Shown here in pieces: positions 33,192 to 42,431 of a stretch of DNA of 64,000 bases. The notes beneath the pieces are model-generated. The model saw only the letters and a program-made list of their open reading frames with translations. It ran no database searches and was not told where the DNA came from. This DNA comes from M0108 sp964523415 (lineage in GTDB: Bacteria; Pseudomonadota; Gammaproteobacteria; Chromatiales; Chromatiaceae). Position 1 is the stretch's first letter, and every line of letters begins with the position of its first letter. A program made the translations under genes and the position numbers. The stretch is from NCBI GenBank assembly GCA_964523415.1, contig CAZFZB010000001.1, positions 1 through 64,000 of the forward strand. Direction: 5' to 3'.

Positions 33192-34097
33192 ATGAAAATC
33201 GCCATCCTTTCCCGCAATCCCCGGCTCTACTCGACCCAACGGCTGGTAGAGGCCGCCACCCAGCGCGGCCACGAGGCCCGCGTCATCGATGTGCTGCGCT
33301 GCTATATGAACATCGCCTCCCACCGGCCCACCATTCACTACAAGGGTGAGGAATTGTGCCGTTATGATGCCGTCATACCGCGTATCGGCGCATCGGTGAC
33401 CTTTTATGGCACTGCCGTGCTGCGCCAGTTCGAGATGCTGGATACCTATCCACTCAACGAATCCGTCGCCATCACCCGCGCCCGAGACAAGTTGCGCTCC
33501 CTACAACTCCTGGCACGCAAGGGGATAGGTCTGCCGGTGACTGGCTTTGCCCACGCCCCGGACGACATCCAGGACCTGATCAAGATGGTGGGCGGAGCCC
33601 CGCTCGTTATCAAACTCCTGGAGGGTACCCAAGGCATCGGAGTCGTCCTGACGGAGACACAGCAAGCGGCGGAGAGCGTCATCGAGGCCTTCATGGGGCT
33701 CAAGGCCAACATCCTGGCCCAGGAATTCATCCGCGAGGCTGGGGGCGCCGATATTCGCTGCTTTGTTATCGGCGACAAGGTAGTGGCGGCCATGAAGCGC
33801 CAGGCCAAGTCGGGCGAGTTTCGCTCCAACCTTCACCGCGGGGGAACCGCCAGCCTGATCCGTATCACCCCGGAGGAGCGCTCCACGGCGGTTCGCGCTG
33901 CCCGCATCCTGGGGCTGAATGTGGCTGGCGTGGATATACTGCGCGCCAACCATGGCCCTGTGGTCATGGAGGTCAATTCCTCTCCTGGGCTGGAGGGCAT
34001 CGAGGGGGCGACCGGCAAGGACATCGCTGGTACCATCATCGCCTTCATCGAACGCAACGCCTCACTCGGAAGGACCAGGACCCGGGGACAGGGGTGA
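33192..34097 (+). CDS. rimK: Ribosomal protein S6-L-glutamate ligase RimK
   Basis: 301 residues. ATP-grasp fold: the N-domain starts MKIAILSRNPRLYSTQRL, ITRARDKLRSLQLL precedes the ATP-grasp, and GGAPLVIKLLEGTQGIGVVL is the ATP-binding loop. QEFIREAGGADIRCFVIG and VMEVNSSPGLEGIE complete the metal-binding site (N-S-S-P-G-L). RimK adds glutamates to the C-terminus of S6 and tunes ribosome composition. Operon: rimB-rimK-aspartoacylase, with the last two overlapping by 4 bases. Confidence 0.95.
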   Translation: MKIAILSRNPRLYSTQRLVEAATQRGHEARVIDVLRCYMNIASHRPTIHYKGEELCRYDAVIPRIGASVTFYGTAVLRQFEMLDTYPLNESVAITRARDKLRSLQLLARKGIGLPVTGFAHAPDDIQDLIKMVGGAPLVIKLLEGTQGIGVVLTETQQAAESVIEAFMGLKANILAQEFIREAGGADIRCFVIGDKVVAAMKRQAKSGEFRSNLHRGGTASLIRITPEERSTAVRAARILGLNVAGVDILRANHGPVVMEVNSSPGLEGIEGATGKDIAGTIIAFIERNASLGRTRTRGQG

Positions 34098-35155
34098 ACG
34101 CCAAACTCCAGATTGGTGGGATCGATATCCCCCCCCGCAGCCAACGGCAGGTGGAATTACGGCTGCCCCTGCTCTATACCCATACGCCGGTGGTGTTGTC
34201 CGCGCAGGTTTTTCGTGGCCGGCGAGACGGGCCTTGCCTTTTCGTCTGTGCTGCCGTGCACGGTGACGAAATCAATGGAGTCGAAATTATTCGGCGCTTG
34301 CGCCAGGCGCCAGCTCTCACCCGCCTGCGCGGCACCCTGATTCTGGTGCCCGTGGTCAATGTCTATGGCTTTGTACGCCAATCCCGCTACCTTCCAGATC
34401 GGCGGGATCTCAACCGGTGTTTTCCTGGCTCTGAGAAGGGCTCCCTGGCCGCACGCCTGGCTAATGCCTTCCTCGAGGAGATCGTCGCAAAGGCAGACTT
34501 TGGCATCGACCTGCACACTGGAGCCGTGCATCGTGAGAACTTACCCCAGATCCGCGCTAGCTTCGAACCTAGCGGCAAGGTAGAGATCTTGGCAAAGGCC
34601 TTTGGAAGCCCGGTTATCCTCAATGCCGACCTCCGAGACGGCTCCCTGCGCGAGGCCGCTTCCAATCTGGGGGTACCCGTACTCGTCTACGAGGGTGGCG
34701 AGGCCCTGCGCTTCAGCGAACTGGCAATTCGCGCCGGCGTCCGCGGCGTATTGGGGATGATGTGCGCCCTGGGGATGTTGGGCGGGGCCAAGCGGTCCCA
34801 GCGGGCTGGGCAGAGCCCATCCGAGGCCGTCATCGCCACCTCCAGTCAGTGGGTCCGCGCCCCCCAAAGCGGTATCCTGCGAGTTCCCCGACCCCTGGGG
34901 GCCCGAGTCGAGAAGGGGGAAAAACTGGGCTGGATCGCCGATCCCTTGGGCGATAACGAGGTGGCGGTGGAGTCACCCACCGCTGGCGTCATCATCGGCA
35001 AGGTCAACCTACCCCTAGTGAACGAGGGCGAGGCCCTGTACCACATTGCCCGCTTCGGGGAACCCGATATGGTCGCCGAGGCTGTCGAGCGCTTTCAGAG
35101 CGCCGTGGGACCCGAAAGCGATGCCATGCCCCTGCTGGAACCTCCCTATAATTGA
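34094..35155 (+). CDS. Succinylglutamate desuccinylase/aspartoacylase family protein
   Basis: 353 residues from a GTG start that overlaps the rimK stop (GTGA). The M14-like zinc amidohydrolase core has H56-GD-E59, R104-D-L-N107 (PDRRDLNRCFPG) and H141 (GIDLHTGA), with VLVYEGGEALRF holding the likely catalytic Glu. A C-terminal beta domain (about 250-330) resembles the barrel-sandwich lid of the family. It would remove an acyl or amino-acid group from a glutamate- or aspartate-type amide. Its position behind rimK suggests a role in S6 glutamate-tail turnover (inference). Substrate is not shown by sequence. Confidence 0.85.
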   Translation: MNAKLQIGGIDIPPRSQRQVELRLPLLYTHTPVVLSAQVFRGRRDGPCLFVCAAVHGDEINGVEIIRRLRQAPALTRLRGTLILVPVVNVYGFVRQSRYLPDRRDLNRCFPGSEKGSLAARLANAFLEEIVAKADFGIDLHTGAVHRENLPQIRASFEPSGKVEILAKAFGSPVILNADLRDGSLREAASNLGVPVLVYEGGEALRFSELAIRAGVRGVLGMMCALGMLGGAKRSQRAGQSPSEAVIATSSQWVRAPQSGILRVPRPLGARVEKGEKLGWIADPLGDNEVAVESPTAGVIIGKVNLPLVNEGEALYHIARFGEPDMVAEAVERFQSAVGPESDAMPLLEPPYN

Positions 35156-35206
35156 TTTCGGCAATCGCTGTTCACTTAATCGGCAACGCCACTCGAAGCC
35201 CCAATT

Positions 35207-35947
35207 ATGCAGCCTCCCGAACCAGGCTTAAGGCAAACCTATGCCGTGAGCCCCATTGGCCTAATCCGTTCCTGTTTCACCGGCAAATTTGGCATCCCCC
35301 GTCAAGCGGGCCTGGTGGCGGCGGCAGAGGCGCGGCTGGAATTGTTTCCAGAGTTTTCCAGACAGGAGGCCTTTGCCGGGCTGACGGGCTTCAGTCATCT
35401 TTGGCTAATCTTCGTCTTCCATGATGCCCTCGCCGAAGGCTGGCGACCGACGGTAAGGCCACCCAAGTTGGGGGGCCGGCGCAGGGTTGGGGTCTTCGCC
35501 AGCCGCTCCCCTCACAGACCCAACCCCATCGGCCTCTCCGCCGTCACCTTTCTCGGCCTCCATCAAGAGACGGGTGGACTCGCCTTGCGACTGGGTGGGG
35601 TAGACCTGCTGGACGGCACTCCGGTTCTGGACGTCAAACCCTATGTTCCCTATGCCGATTCCTTACCCCACGCCGACTCCGGATTCGTGCCAGACCCGCC
35701 AGATCAGGCTCGCCGTGTAAACTTCAGCCCAGGGGCTCAAGCACAGCTCAGCGCCCATGACCCCGCCGATCATCGCCACCTCCACCAGTTGATCACCCAA
35801 ATCCTGAGCCTTGACCCCCGTCCCGGCTACATGGACCTCTACCCGGATCGTCAGGATTTCGCCATGCGGCTCTTCGACCTGGAGGTAAAATGGCGTGAAA
35901 CCGGTGACCAGATTCTGGTGACCGCCCTAGAGCCTGCACGGGATTGA
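35207..35947 (+). CDS. trmO: tRNA (N6-threonylcarbamoyl-A37)-methyltransferase TrmO
   Basis: 246 residues. The TsaA/YaeB-like beta-barrel starts YAVSPIGLIRSCFTGKFGIPRQ and contains HLWLIFVFH, the SAM-binding block VGVFASRSPHRPNPIGLSAV and LDGTPVLDVKPYVPYAD, all diagnostic of TrmO. It N6-methylates t6A37 to m6t6A37 in tRNA-Thr. A C-terminal domain (about 165-240) follows, as in E. coli. Last gene of the plus-strand run, 51 bases after the aspartoacylase-like gene. Confidence 0.93.
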   Translation: MQPPEPGLRQTYAVSPIGLIRSCFTGKFGIPRQAGLVAAAEARLELFPEFSRQEAFAGLTGFSHLWLIFVFHDALAEGWRPTVRPPKLGGRRRVGVFASRSPHRPNPIGLSAVTFLGLHQETGGLALRLGGVDLLDGTPVLDVKPYVPYADSLPHADSGFVPDPPDQARRVNFSPGAQAQLSAHDPADHRHLHQLITQILSLDPRPGYMDLYPDRQDFAMRLFDLEVKWRETGDQILVTALEPARD

Positions 35948-36033
35948 AGAGTAGCGGCCCGGCCAACTCATTTCTGCGCTTGTTGTCGCCCTTACTCGAC
36001 TTTCCACCCATTGCCGATCCCTTAAGGGGCACC

Positions 36034-36693
36034 TCAGCGCATAAAGCCATGCTCGGCCAGAAAACGGGTCGTGATGCGTTCGGCCGCCGGTTCGGCCGCC
36101 TGATCGCCTAGCAATAGCCGTTCCAGGTAGCGGGCTACCAGATCCACCTCGAGGTTGACACGGGTCCCCGTCTCGTAGTCGCCGAAGAGGGTCTCGGCCA
36201 GGGTGTGGGGGACTATGTTCAACTCAAAGATCGGCCCTTGGACGGAGTTGACCGTCAGGCTGGTGCCATCAACACAGATGGAACCCTTCTGGGCAATGTA
36301 GCGTGCCAGACCCGCCGGGGCCTGAATCCGAAACCGCCAGGAGCGGGCATCCTGACGCCGTTCCAGAACCTCCCCAACCCCATCAACATGGCCGCTAACC
36401 AGGTGCCCTCCCAAGGGCGTGGCCAGGGTCAGGGCCTTTTCGAGATTGACCCGACTACCGGCGCTCAAATCCCCGAGGGTGGTCAGGGCCAGGGTTTCCC
36501 TGGAGACATCCGCCGCAAAGCGGGTGCCAGTAATTGCGATCGCGGTGAGACAGACGCCATTGACCGCAATGCTGTCCCCCAGCCCAACACCACTCATGGC
36601 AAGCTTGCCGGTGCTCAGGGTGAGGCGGGCGTCTCCGCCCCTGGATTCGATGGAATGGACCTCGCCAATGGCTTGGATGATGCCTGTAAACAT
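36034..36693 (-). CDS. ribE: Riboflavin synthase, alpha subunit
   Basis: 219 residues with the two lumazine-binding repeats. It starts MFTGIIQAIGEV, and both GDSIAVNGVCLTA and GSICVDGTSLTVNSV blocks are present. It forms riboflavin from two 6,7-dimethyl-8-ribityllumazine molecules. The second domain ends in an Ala/Glu-rich tail. ribD lies 2 kb away on the same strand, separated by an ABC exporter. No FMN riboswitch was seen upstream. Confidence 0.97.
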   Translation of the reverse strand: MFTGIIQAIGEVHSIESRGGDARLTLSTGKLAMSGVGLGDSIAVNGVCLTAIAITGTRFAADVSRETLALTTLGDLSAGSRVNLEKALTLATPLGGHLVSGHVDGVGEVLERRQDARSWRFRIQAPAGLARYIAQKGSICVDGTSLTVNSVQGPIFELNIVPHTLAETLFGDYETGTRVNLEVDLVARYLERLLLGDQAAEPAAERITTRFLAEHGFMR

Positions 36694-36923
36694 GACCGTT
36701 GACTTGAGTTGCCAAAAAGTGAGGCGATCTTAGCGCCCCAGCCGACCTATCGCCAGCGAGCGGAGATGACCCGGTTTCACAGCGGTGAGCAACACCCCGG
36801 AACCCTTCTCGACATCTGAACGCTGGGCCAGGGATCCCTCCTTGCATGCACGCCTCGAGGCGTTCTGTACATCCCCGGGCAGAGAGCGGCAGCCCATAGG
36901 CCAGAATTGTTGTCCCTGACCCC

Positions 36924-38690
36924 TCAAGCCACTCTCATCCAGCCGCCCACTCGCCCAGCCTCTATCCGGACCACGCCATCGAGCAGATCGCGGATCTCCT
37001 CATACCGATGGGTGACGATCAGCACCGTCATACGGCCATGCAGCGTGCGCAAAGCCTCCAGGACGATCTGCTGATGCTCATGGTCCAGAGCACTGGTGGC
37101 CTCGTCAAGAATCAGCAGTTCGGGGTCTCTTAGCAAGGCACGCGCCAAGGCCAAACGCTGCTTTTCGCCACCAGAGAGGCGGACGCCGCGCTCCCCCACC
37201 CAAGTGTCCAGACCCAGGGGCATGCCACGAACGAAGGCACCGGCAGCAGCCTTATCAAGAGCCGCCATCAACCGGTCATCGTCAGCCCTCACCACACCCC
37301 AGGCCAGGTTGGCACGCAGGGTACCATCGAGGATGGCTGCGTCCTGGGGGATGTAGGCGATGCACCGCCGCCAGTTGGCATCCGTGATTAGGGGTCTTCC
37401 GTCAACCAGGATCCGGCCCGAGGTGGGTGCGTTCAGGCCGCTGAGGAGGTCGAGCAATGTGGTCTTGCCCGCGCCGGTCGGACCTATGATGGCCGTGGTG
37501 CGGCAGGCCGGAATAAAGAGATCAGGGATGACAAAGATCCGGCTGCCCTGGGGGTGACGAAAAGTCACATCCCGCAAGCCCAGGCCCTCCGCCAGGATGG
37601 GGTATAAACTCTGGTCTACGATAGGGTTAGGATCCCCCCTTGGGGCATCCCCCTCCTGGTCCCGCTCCTCCTGGCAACGTTTAATCCATTCCAGCCAACT
37701 CGTAAAGGCTGGAGCCATATGCCAGATCTGCTGTAAGCCTTGATGAATACTCGAGACCTGAGGCAACATCCGGGCGAAAATGGCGATTAAAACCAGCAGA
37801 CGGGCCGCCGGTAGCTCGACCCAGACCAGGGCAGCATAGGTCAGCGTAGCCAACGCCAGGGCGCCGCCGAGGCGGAAGGCCGATTGGGAGCGAGTTCGGA
37901 CCTGGGTGAAGTTCAACTGCTGCTCACGCAACTGTGCAACGACCTGGGCGAACTGGCATTGGTAGCCAGCCTCCTCACCGTGGATCTTGATGAGTTTGAG
38001 GGATCCCAGAAACTCCTGTGCCTTGTTGAACAGGTTACGAGTGGCCAGGCTCAGAACCTGGCCACTTTGTTGGGCAGCATCCCGGGATTTGCGCAGCAGC
38101 CACCAAAGGGCCATCCCCGTGACCAAGGCCAAGCCGGTGACGGGTGGCGACAGGGCAAAGGCCAAGGCCAGATAGACAGGGAAAACCGCCAGTTGGGTGA
38201 ATAACTGCAACAAAAAAATAGTGCCGGTGCCCACCCGGCTTATATCGGTAGTCAGGACGCTCAAAAACTCACTGCTATGATGCTGGGACAGGAAACACCA
38301 GCGAGCCCCGGACAATGCGCTGAAGAGGGACGTGCGCAGGTGATCGACGAAACGCAGTTGCAGCCGCTGGGAACGCCGTTCCCGCAGCAAGGTTACTGAA
38401 GATTGCAGGCCAATCAGACTGACGAAGAGGCCAAGCGTGAGCAGAAGCTTGTGCTCGGGGGGGATACTCTCCAGTAGTCGCGACACATTGGTAGGCAAGG
38501 TTATCGACAAAGCCGCTCCCGGCGTTCCGTTGACTACCCCAGCCAGGGTCAGTAAAGGCAGGAGCAACAAGATCCCCAACCCTTCCAATAGAGCGCCGAG
38601 CAAATTAAGGCCCAGGGTGATCGATACCGCGCGAGGGTCAAAACGCCAGAATTCCGTCAGGAAGGGACCTAAGCCCAGAAGGTGATTCAT
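36924..38690 (-). CDS. ABC exporter with fused membrane and ATPase domains
   Basis: 588 residues. The N-terminal half has about six membrane helices (for example 24-50, 79-100, 158-182, 187-201, 272-292). The C-terminal ATPase has Walker A GPTGAGKT (403-410), signature LSGGEKQ (505-511) and Walker B LLILDEATSALD (D529, E530), followed by H-loop VTHR. The layout is of MsbA/LktB-type half-size exporters. The transported molecule is unknown, and its place between ribE and ribD gives no direct hint. A CBS-like or peptidase domain is not present. Confidence 0.9.
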   Translation of the reverse strand: MNHLLGLGPFLTEFWRFDPRAVSITLGLNLLGALLEGLGILLLLPLLTLAGVVNGTPGAALSITLPTNVSRLLESIPPEHKLLLTLGLFVSLIGLQSSVTLLRERRSQRLQLRFVDHLRTSLFSALSGARWCFLSQHHSSEFLSVLTTDISRVGTGTIFLLQLFTQLAVFPVYLALAFALSPPVTGLALVTGMALWWLLRKSRDAAQQSGQVLSLATRNLFNKAQEFLGSLKLIKIHGEEAGYQCQFAQVVAQLREQQLNFTQVRTRSQSAFRLGGALALATLTYAALVWVELPAARLLVLIAIFARMLPQVSSIHQGLQQIWHMAPAFTSWLEWIKRCQEERDQEGDAPRGDPNPIVDQSLYPILAEGLGLRDVTFRHPQGSRIFVIPDLFIPACRTTAIIGPTGAGKTTLLDLLSGLNAPTSGRILVDGRPLITDANWRRCIAYIPQDAAILDGTLRANLAWGVVRADDDRLMAALDKAAAGAFVRGMPLGLDTWVGERGVRLSGGEKQRLALARALLRDPELLILDEATSALDHEHQQIVLEALRTLHGRMTVLIVTHRYEEIRDLLDGVVRIEAGRVGGWMRVA

Positions 38691-38739
38691 ATCCCGTAAT
38701 TTCGCGCTAACGCCCGTTCAAGGGTTCAACCCTGATGCC

Positions 38740-39909
38740 TTAGCTGTGATTAGTGGTCAAAGAACCACCCTTTGGAGTCTGGGGAATGGCAGTTATCCTC
38801 AGATCCGGCCCAACCATGCGGATATCTTGGATAGACAGAGGGAGTCGGTCCCGCATGAGTTCCAGTCCAGGTAGGTGACAGAGACCCAGTCCGGCATCAC
38901 CCATGAGGTGCGGGGCCAGGTAGAGGACCCATTCGTCCACCAGTCCGGCTTGGAGCGCGGCGCCGGCCAGGGTAGCACCGGCCTCGATCAGTACCTCGTT
39001 TATCTCTTGGCGTGCGAGATAACGCAACAGGAATTCCAGGTCCACGCCGCCGGGTCCTGCCGGTGTCACCAAGACCTGGGCACCCGCGGCTTCCAGGCGC
39101 GCGGCCAGGCCAGGCTCGGCCGACAAACAGGCAATCAGGCTTGACCCGGGCAAGGTCAGTAGCCGCGCGGTCGGTGGGGTACGCAATCGGCTATCGACTA
39201 CCACCCGGACTGGCTGATGGACCTGGCTATCAGGCTCGACCCCGGGCAATTCGGTGGCCAACAAGCGAACATTCAGGGAGGGATCATCCGCCAATAGGGT
39301 TTCTACCCCGGTGAGGATCGCGGCACTGCGGGCGCGCAGAAACTGAGCATCGCGCCGCGCGGCGTCGGAGGTAATCCACTGGCTCTCGCCGCTTGCCATG
39401 GCGGTACGACCGTCCAGGCTGGCGGCCAGCTTGCAGCGTACATAGGGTAACCCCTGTTCCATGCGTTTAATAAAACCGGGGTTGAGTCGCCGCGCCTCCT
39501 CCTCCAACAGCCCCACGGCCGTGGAAACACCTTGGGCCCGCAGCCGCGCCAGGCCCGCGCCAGCAACCAGGGGATTCGGATCCTGCATGGCCGCCACCAC
39601 CCGCCTGACCCCAGACTTGATCAGTCCATCGACACAAGGGGGCGTTTTACCATGATGGCAACAGGGCTCCAGGCTGACAAAGGCGGTCGCACCCTGGGCA
39701 CGATCCCCCGCCATAGCCAGTGCCAGGCGCTCGGCATGGGGAGCGCCCGCCCTATGGTGCCAACCCTCACCCACGACCTCACCATCTCGGACGAGGACGC
39801 ATCCAACGCAGGGATTGGGCGCAGTGGTATAGAGGCCCAGCGCCGCCAGGCGAATAGCGCGGGCCATGTGAATCCGATCACTGGTGGAATCGCTGATGGG
39901 ATCCATCAA
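38740..39909 (-). CDS. ribD: Bifunctional riboflavin biosynthesis deaminase/reductase RibD
   Basis: 389 residues. The N-terminal deaminase has the zinc site H58-A-E60 (APHAERLALA) with C83 and C92 in LEPCCHHGKTPPC. The C-terminal reductase starts near 155 (RCKLAASLDGRTAMA) and ends GDAGLGLCHLPGLE. It deaminates and reduces the first pyrimidine intermediate of riboflavin synthesis. It overlaps nrdR by 4 bases, the classic nrdR-ribD coupling. Confidence 0.97.
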   Translation of the reverse strand: MMDPISDSTSDRIHMARAIRLAALGLYTTAPNPCVGCVLVRDGEVVGEGWHHRAGAPHAERLALAMAGDRAQGATAFVSLEPCCHHGKTPPCVDGLIKSGVRRVVAAMQDPNPLVAGAGLARLRAQGVSTAVGLLEEEARRLNPGFIKRMEQGLPYVRCKLAASLDGRTAMASGESQWITSDAARRDAQFLRARSAAILTGVETLLADDPSLNVRLLATELPGVEPDSQVHQPVRVVVDSRLRTPPTARLLTLPGSSLIACLSAEPGLAARLEAAGAQVLVTPAGPGGVDLEFLLRYLARQEINEVLIEAGATLAGAALQAGLVDEWVLYLAPHLMGDAGLGLCHLPGLELMRDRLPLSIQDIRMVGPDLRITAIPQTPKGGSLTTNHS

Positions 39910-40427
39910 GGCTTGGGGTCCAGGGGGTCCAGGTTTACCAGGAAATCGAGTTGCATGCGCTTCGACTCGGGTCCCTGTTGGCGCTCCAGACGGTCTATTT
40001 CATCGCGAAAGGCCCGCACATCCTCGAACTTGCGATAGACGGAGGCAAAGCGTACATATGCAACCTGGTCCAGGTGGCGCAGTTCCTCCATGACCAGTTC
40101 GCCGATTTCGCGCGCCGGGACCTCACTCTCGCCACTGGAAATGAGCCGCCGGGTGACGTGTGCCAAGGCGTCCTCAATCTCCTCGGTGCCCACGGGCCGC
40201 TTCTCCAAAGCACGCATCATGCCCGAGCGCACCTTGCGGCCGTCAAACGGCACCCGGGTGCCATCGCGCTTGATGACACGCGGCAGATTCAGTTCCGCCG
40301 ATTCGTAAGTGGTAAAACGATCCTTGCAAACCAGGCACTCGCGGCGGCGACGTACCTGATCACCATCCCCTGAGAGTCGGGAATCAACGACCTTGGTGTC
40401 CTGCGCACCACAAAAGGGACAGCGCAT
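39906..40427 (-). CDS. nrdR: Transcriptional repressor NrdR
   Basis: 173 residues. An N-terminal zinc ribbon (C3, C6, C31, C34) has RRRRECLVCKDRFTTYE, followed by an ATP-cone (VIKRDGTRVPFDGRKVRSGM). NrdR represses ribonucleotide reductase genes according to the ATP/dATP level. It overlaps ribD by 4 bases and follows glyA by 52 bases, the usual glyA-nrdR-ribD order. Confidence 0.98.
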   Translation of the reverse strand: MRCPFCGAQDTKVVDSRLSGDGDQVRRRRECLVCKDRFTTYESAELNLPRVIKRDGTRVPFDGRKVRSGMMRALEKRPVGTEEIEDALAHVTRRLISSGESEVPAREIGELVMEELRHLDQVAYVRFASVYRKFEDVRAFRDEIDRLERQQGPESKRMQLDFLVNLDPLDPKP

Positions 40428-40479
40428 CCGACCACCTAGTTAGGGCTGGGTCTATAAGAGGCCAGATCCAAGTCTGAGA

Positions 40480-41745
40480 TCAGCCAGCCGTATGCCGGTA
40501 CACCGGAAAACGCGCACAGAGGTCCAAGGTCTTGGCCTTGACCTCATCTACCTTAGCCTGATCGCCGCGAGCGTCGATCAGATCGCACATCCAACCGGCA
40601 AGGGCCCGCGCCTCGGCCTCACCACAACCACGCGTCGTCAGGGCAGGGGTACCAACGCGGATACCGCTAGTAACAAAAGGCGATTGAGGGTCATTGGGCA
40701 CGGCGTTCTTGTTGACCGTGATGTTGGCCGCGCCCAGCCAGGCATCGACATCCTTACCCGTCAGCCCCTGCTGGATGAAGCTGACTAGAAAAAGGTGGTC
40801 ATCGGTGCCACCAGACACCACCTCATAACCCCGATCGATGAAGACTTGGGCCATCGCGCGGGCATTGGCCAAGACCTGGCGTTGATAGTCCTTGAAGCCG
40901 GGCTCCATGGCCTCCTTGAGGGCCACCGCCTTGGCAGCGATGACGTGCATCAGGGGTCCACCTTGGGTACCGGGGAAGACCAGGGAGTTGAGTTTCTTCT
41001 CGACCTCAGCATTGGTCTTGGCCAGGATGAGACCACCGCGAGGGCCTCGCAAGGTCTTGTGGGTGGTGGTCGTGGTCACGTCAGCGATCTGAACCGGGCT
41101 GGGATAGAGGCCTGCCGCCACCAGGCCAGCCACATGGGCCATATCGACCAGGAAGAAGGCACCAACCCCATCGGCAATATCCCTGAAGCGTTGCCAGTCG
41201 ATGAAACGCGAATAGGCGGAGAAACCCGCGACAATCATTTTGGGTCCATGCTCCCGGGCCAAGCGTTCCACCTCGGCATAGTCGATCTCGCCTGTCGTTG
41301 GGTCGAGGCCATATTGAAAGGCCTTATAGAGCTTTCCGGAAAAGTTGGGCTTAGCGCCATGGGTCAGGTGACCGCCGTGGGCCAGGCTCATACCCAGAAC
41401 CACATCACCCGGTTCGCACAAGGCCATATAGACCGCTGCATTGGCCTGGGAACCCGAGTGAGGCTGCACATTGGCAAAATCCGCCCCAAAAAGGGCCTTG
41501 GCGCGATCGATGGCCAGTTGTTCGACGATATCGACAAACTCGCAGCCGCCATAATAGCGCTTGCCTGGATAGCCCTCGGCATACTTATTGGTCAAGACGG
41601 AACCTTGAGCCTGCATCACACGTGGGCTGGTGTAATTTTCGGAGGCGATTAACTCGACGTGCTCCTCCTGGCGGCGCTCCTCACCCTGAATAGCCGCCCA
41701 AAGTTCGTCGTCGTAACTCCAGATATGCATGGACTGGTCAAACAT
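40480..41745 (-). CDS. glyA: Serine hydroxymethyltransferase
   Basis: 421 residues of normal SHMT length. The PLP lysine is K230 in the TTTTTHKTLRGPRGG motif. HVELIASENYTS near the N-terminus, GYPGKRYYGGCE and DMAHVAGLVAAG are typical family blocks. It converts serine and tetrahydrofolate to glycine and methylene-THF. First gene of glyA-nrdR-ribD; the 686-bp upstream region is discussed separately. No glycine riboswitch recognised. Confidence 0.98.
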   Translation of the reverse strand: MFDQSMHIWSYDDELWAAIQGEERRQEEHVELIASENYTSPRVMQAQGSVLTNKYAEGYPGKRYYGGCEFVDIVEQLAIDRAKALFGADFANVQPHSGSQANAAVYMALCEPGDVVLGMSLAHGGHLTHGAKPNFSGKLYKAFQYGLDPTTGEIDYAEVERLAREHGPKMIVAGFSAYSRFIDWQRFRDIADGVGAFFLVDMAHVAGLVAAGLYPSPVQIADVTTTTTHKTLRGPRGGLILAKTNAEVEKKLNSLVFPGTQGGPLMHVIAAKAVALKEAMEPGFKDYQRQVLANARAMAQVFIDRGYEVVSGGTDDHLFLVSFIQQGLTGKDVDAWLGAANITVNKNAVPNDPQSPFVTSGIRVGTPALTTRGCGEAEARALAGWMCDLIDARGDQAKVDEVKAKTLDLCARFPVYRHTAG

Positions 41746-42431
41746 GGTTTGTCCTCAACCGATGAAATGTTGCCATTTTAGCTGCTTTGCCCCTCGTGGT
41801 CGCCTTCCTGATCGCCTCTTGTTGCTTACTTGGTGCGGATCGGAGTGGCTTACCAGAAAGCTAGGCATTTTGGCGTCCAGGGGTAGGCGACGACCGTAAA
41901 GAGGCCCCGTGAATACTTCCCTCTGGGCTTGGAGCCAGCATTCCTGCTGTCTATATCCATGCCAGTTGCCACCTGTCCCTTCCGACCCATTGCGATAGCC
42001 GTGATCCTTGGAGTGGTTGATCCCTCCTTGTCAAGATGATTTTTGGTGGTTTGCAAAAATTCATTTTATGGGGTAAATCGAGTATTAATTCGGCGAATCG
42101 CTTCGTTCCAAGTATGTGAATTCCTGCTGATGCGGCGTTATTTCAACCCATCATCCTGGTGACGATTCCATTCGCGAAGGAATATTGATCGGATTTTTTG
42201 ACCTTATACTGAAATACAAAGACCGGTTATTACCAGGGGGCGATAGATTTGTTCCGGGCGGGAAGGGACTGAGGGTGAATAGCGTGCGACTCCTTTCGCC
42301 CCAGTTTATACGGAGGGCTCCGTATATTGATCCATCCTGTTAAGTAAGGCTAGCAGAACGCCTGCGATCCTCCGATAATCAAAAGGTTCCACTACGCCAA
42401 TAGCCTGGATTCGGAATTACGAGGACAAATC
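41746..42431. other. 686-bp intergenic region, AT-richer right half
   Basis: No gene I can defend. A 68-codon minus-strand frame at 41850-42056 has GGAGGG inside it but no start at the right distance and no family I recognise. From about 42040 on, the composition becomes AT-rich (ATTAATTCGGCG, GATTTTTTGACC). A 20-bp palindrome lies at 42307-42326 (listed). No promoter with a consensus spacing was found for the downstream membrane protein. Confidence 0.5.
42307..42326. repeat. 20-bp inverted repeat upstream of the membrane-protein gene
   Basis: TATACGGAG - GG - CTCCGTATA: perfect 9-bp arms around 2 bases. It is too short and AT-closed for a terminator; a dimeric repressor operator is more likely. 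It lies 105 bases before ATG 42432. Confidence 0.55.

Noticed and set aside
36694..36923. Possible FMN riboswitch upstream of ribE
   Set aside because: No conserved RFN boxes seen on the minus strand.
41850..42056. 68-codon minus-strand frame upstream of glyA
   Set aside because: Reads plausibly but has no start with correct Shine-Dalgarno spacing and no known family. Left as an open question in the findings.
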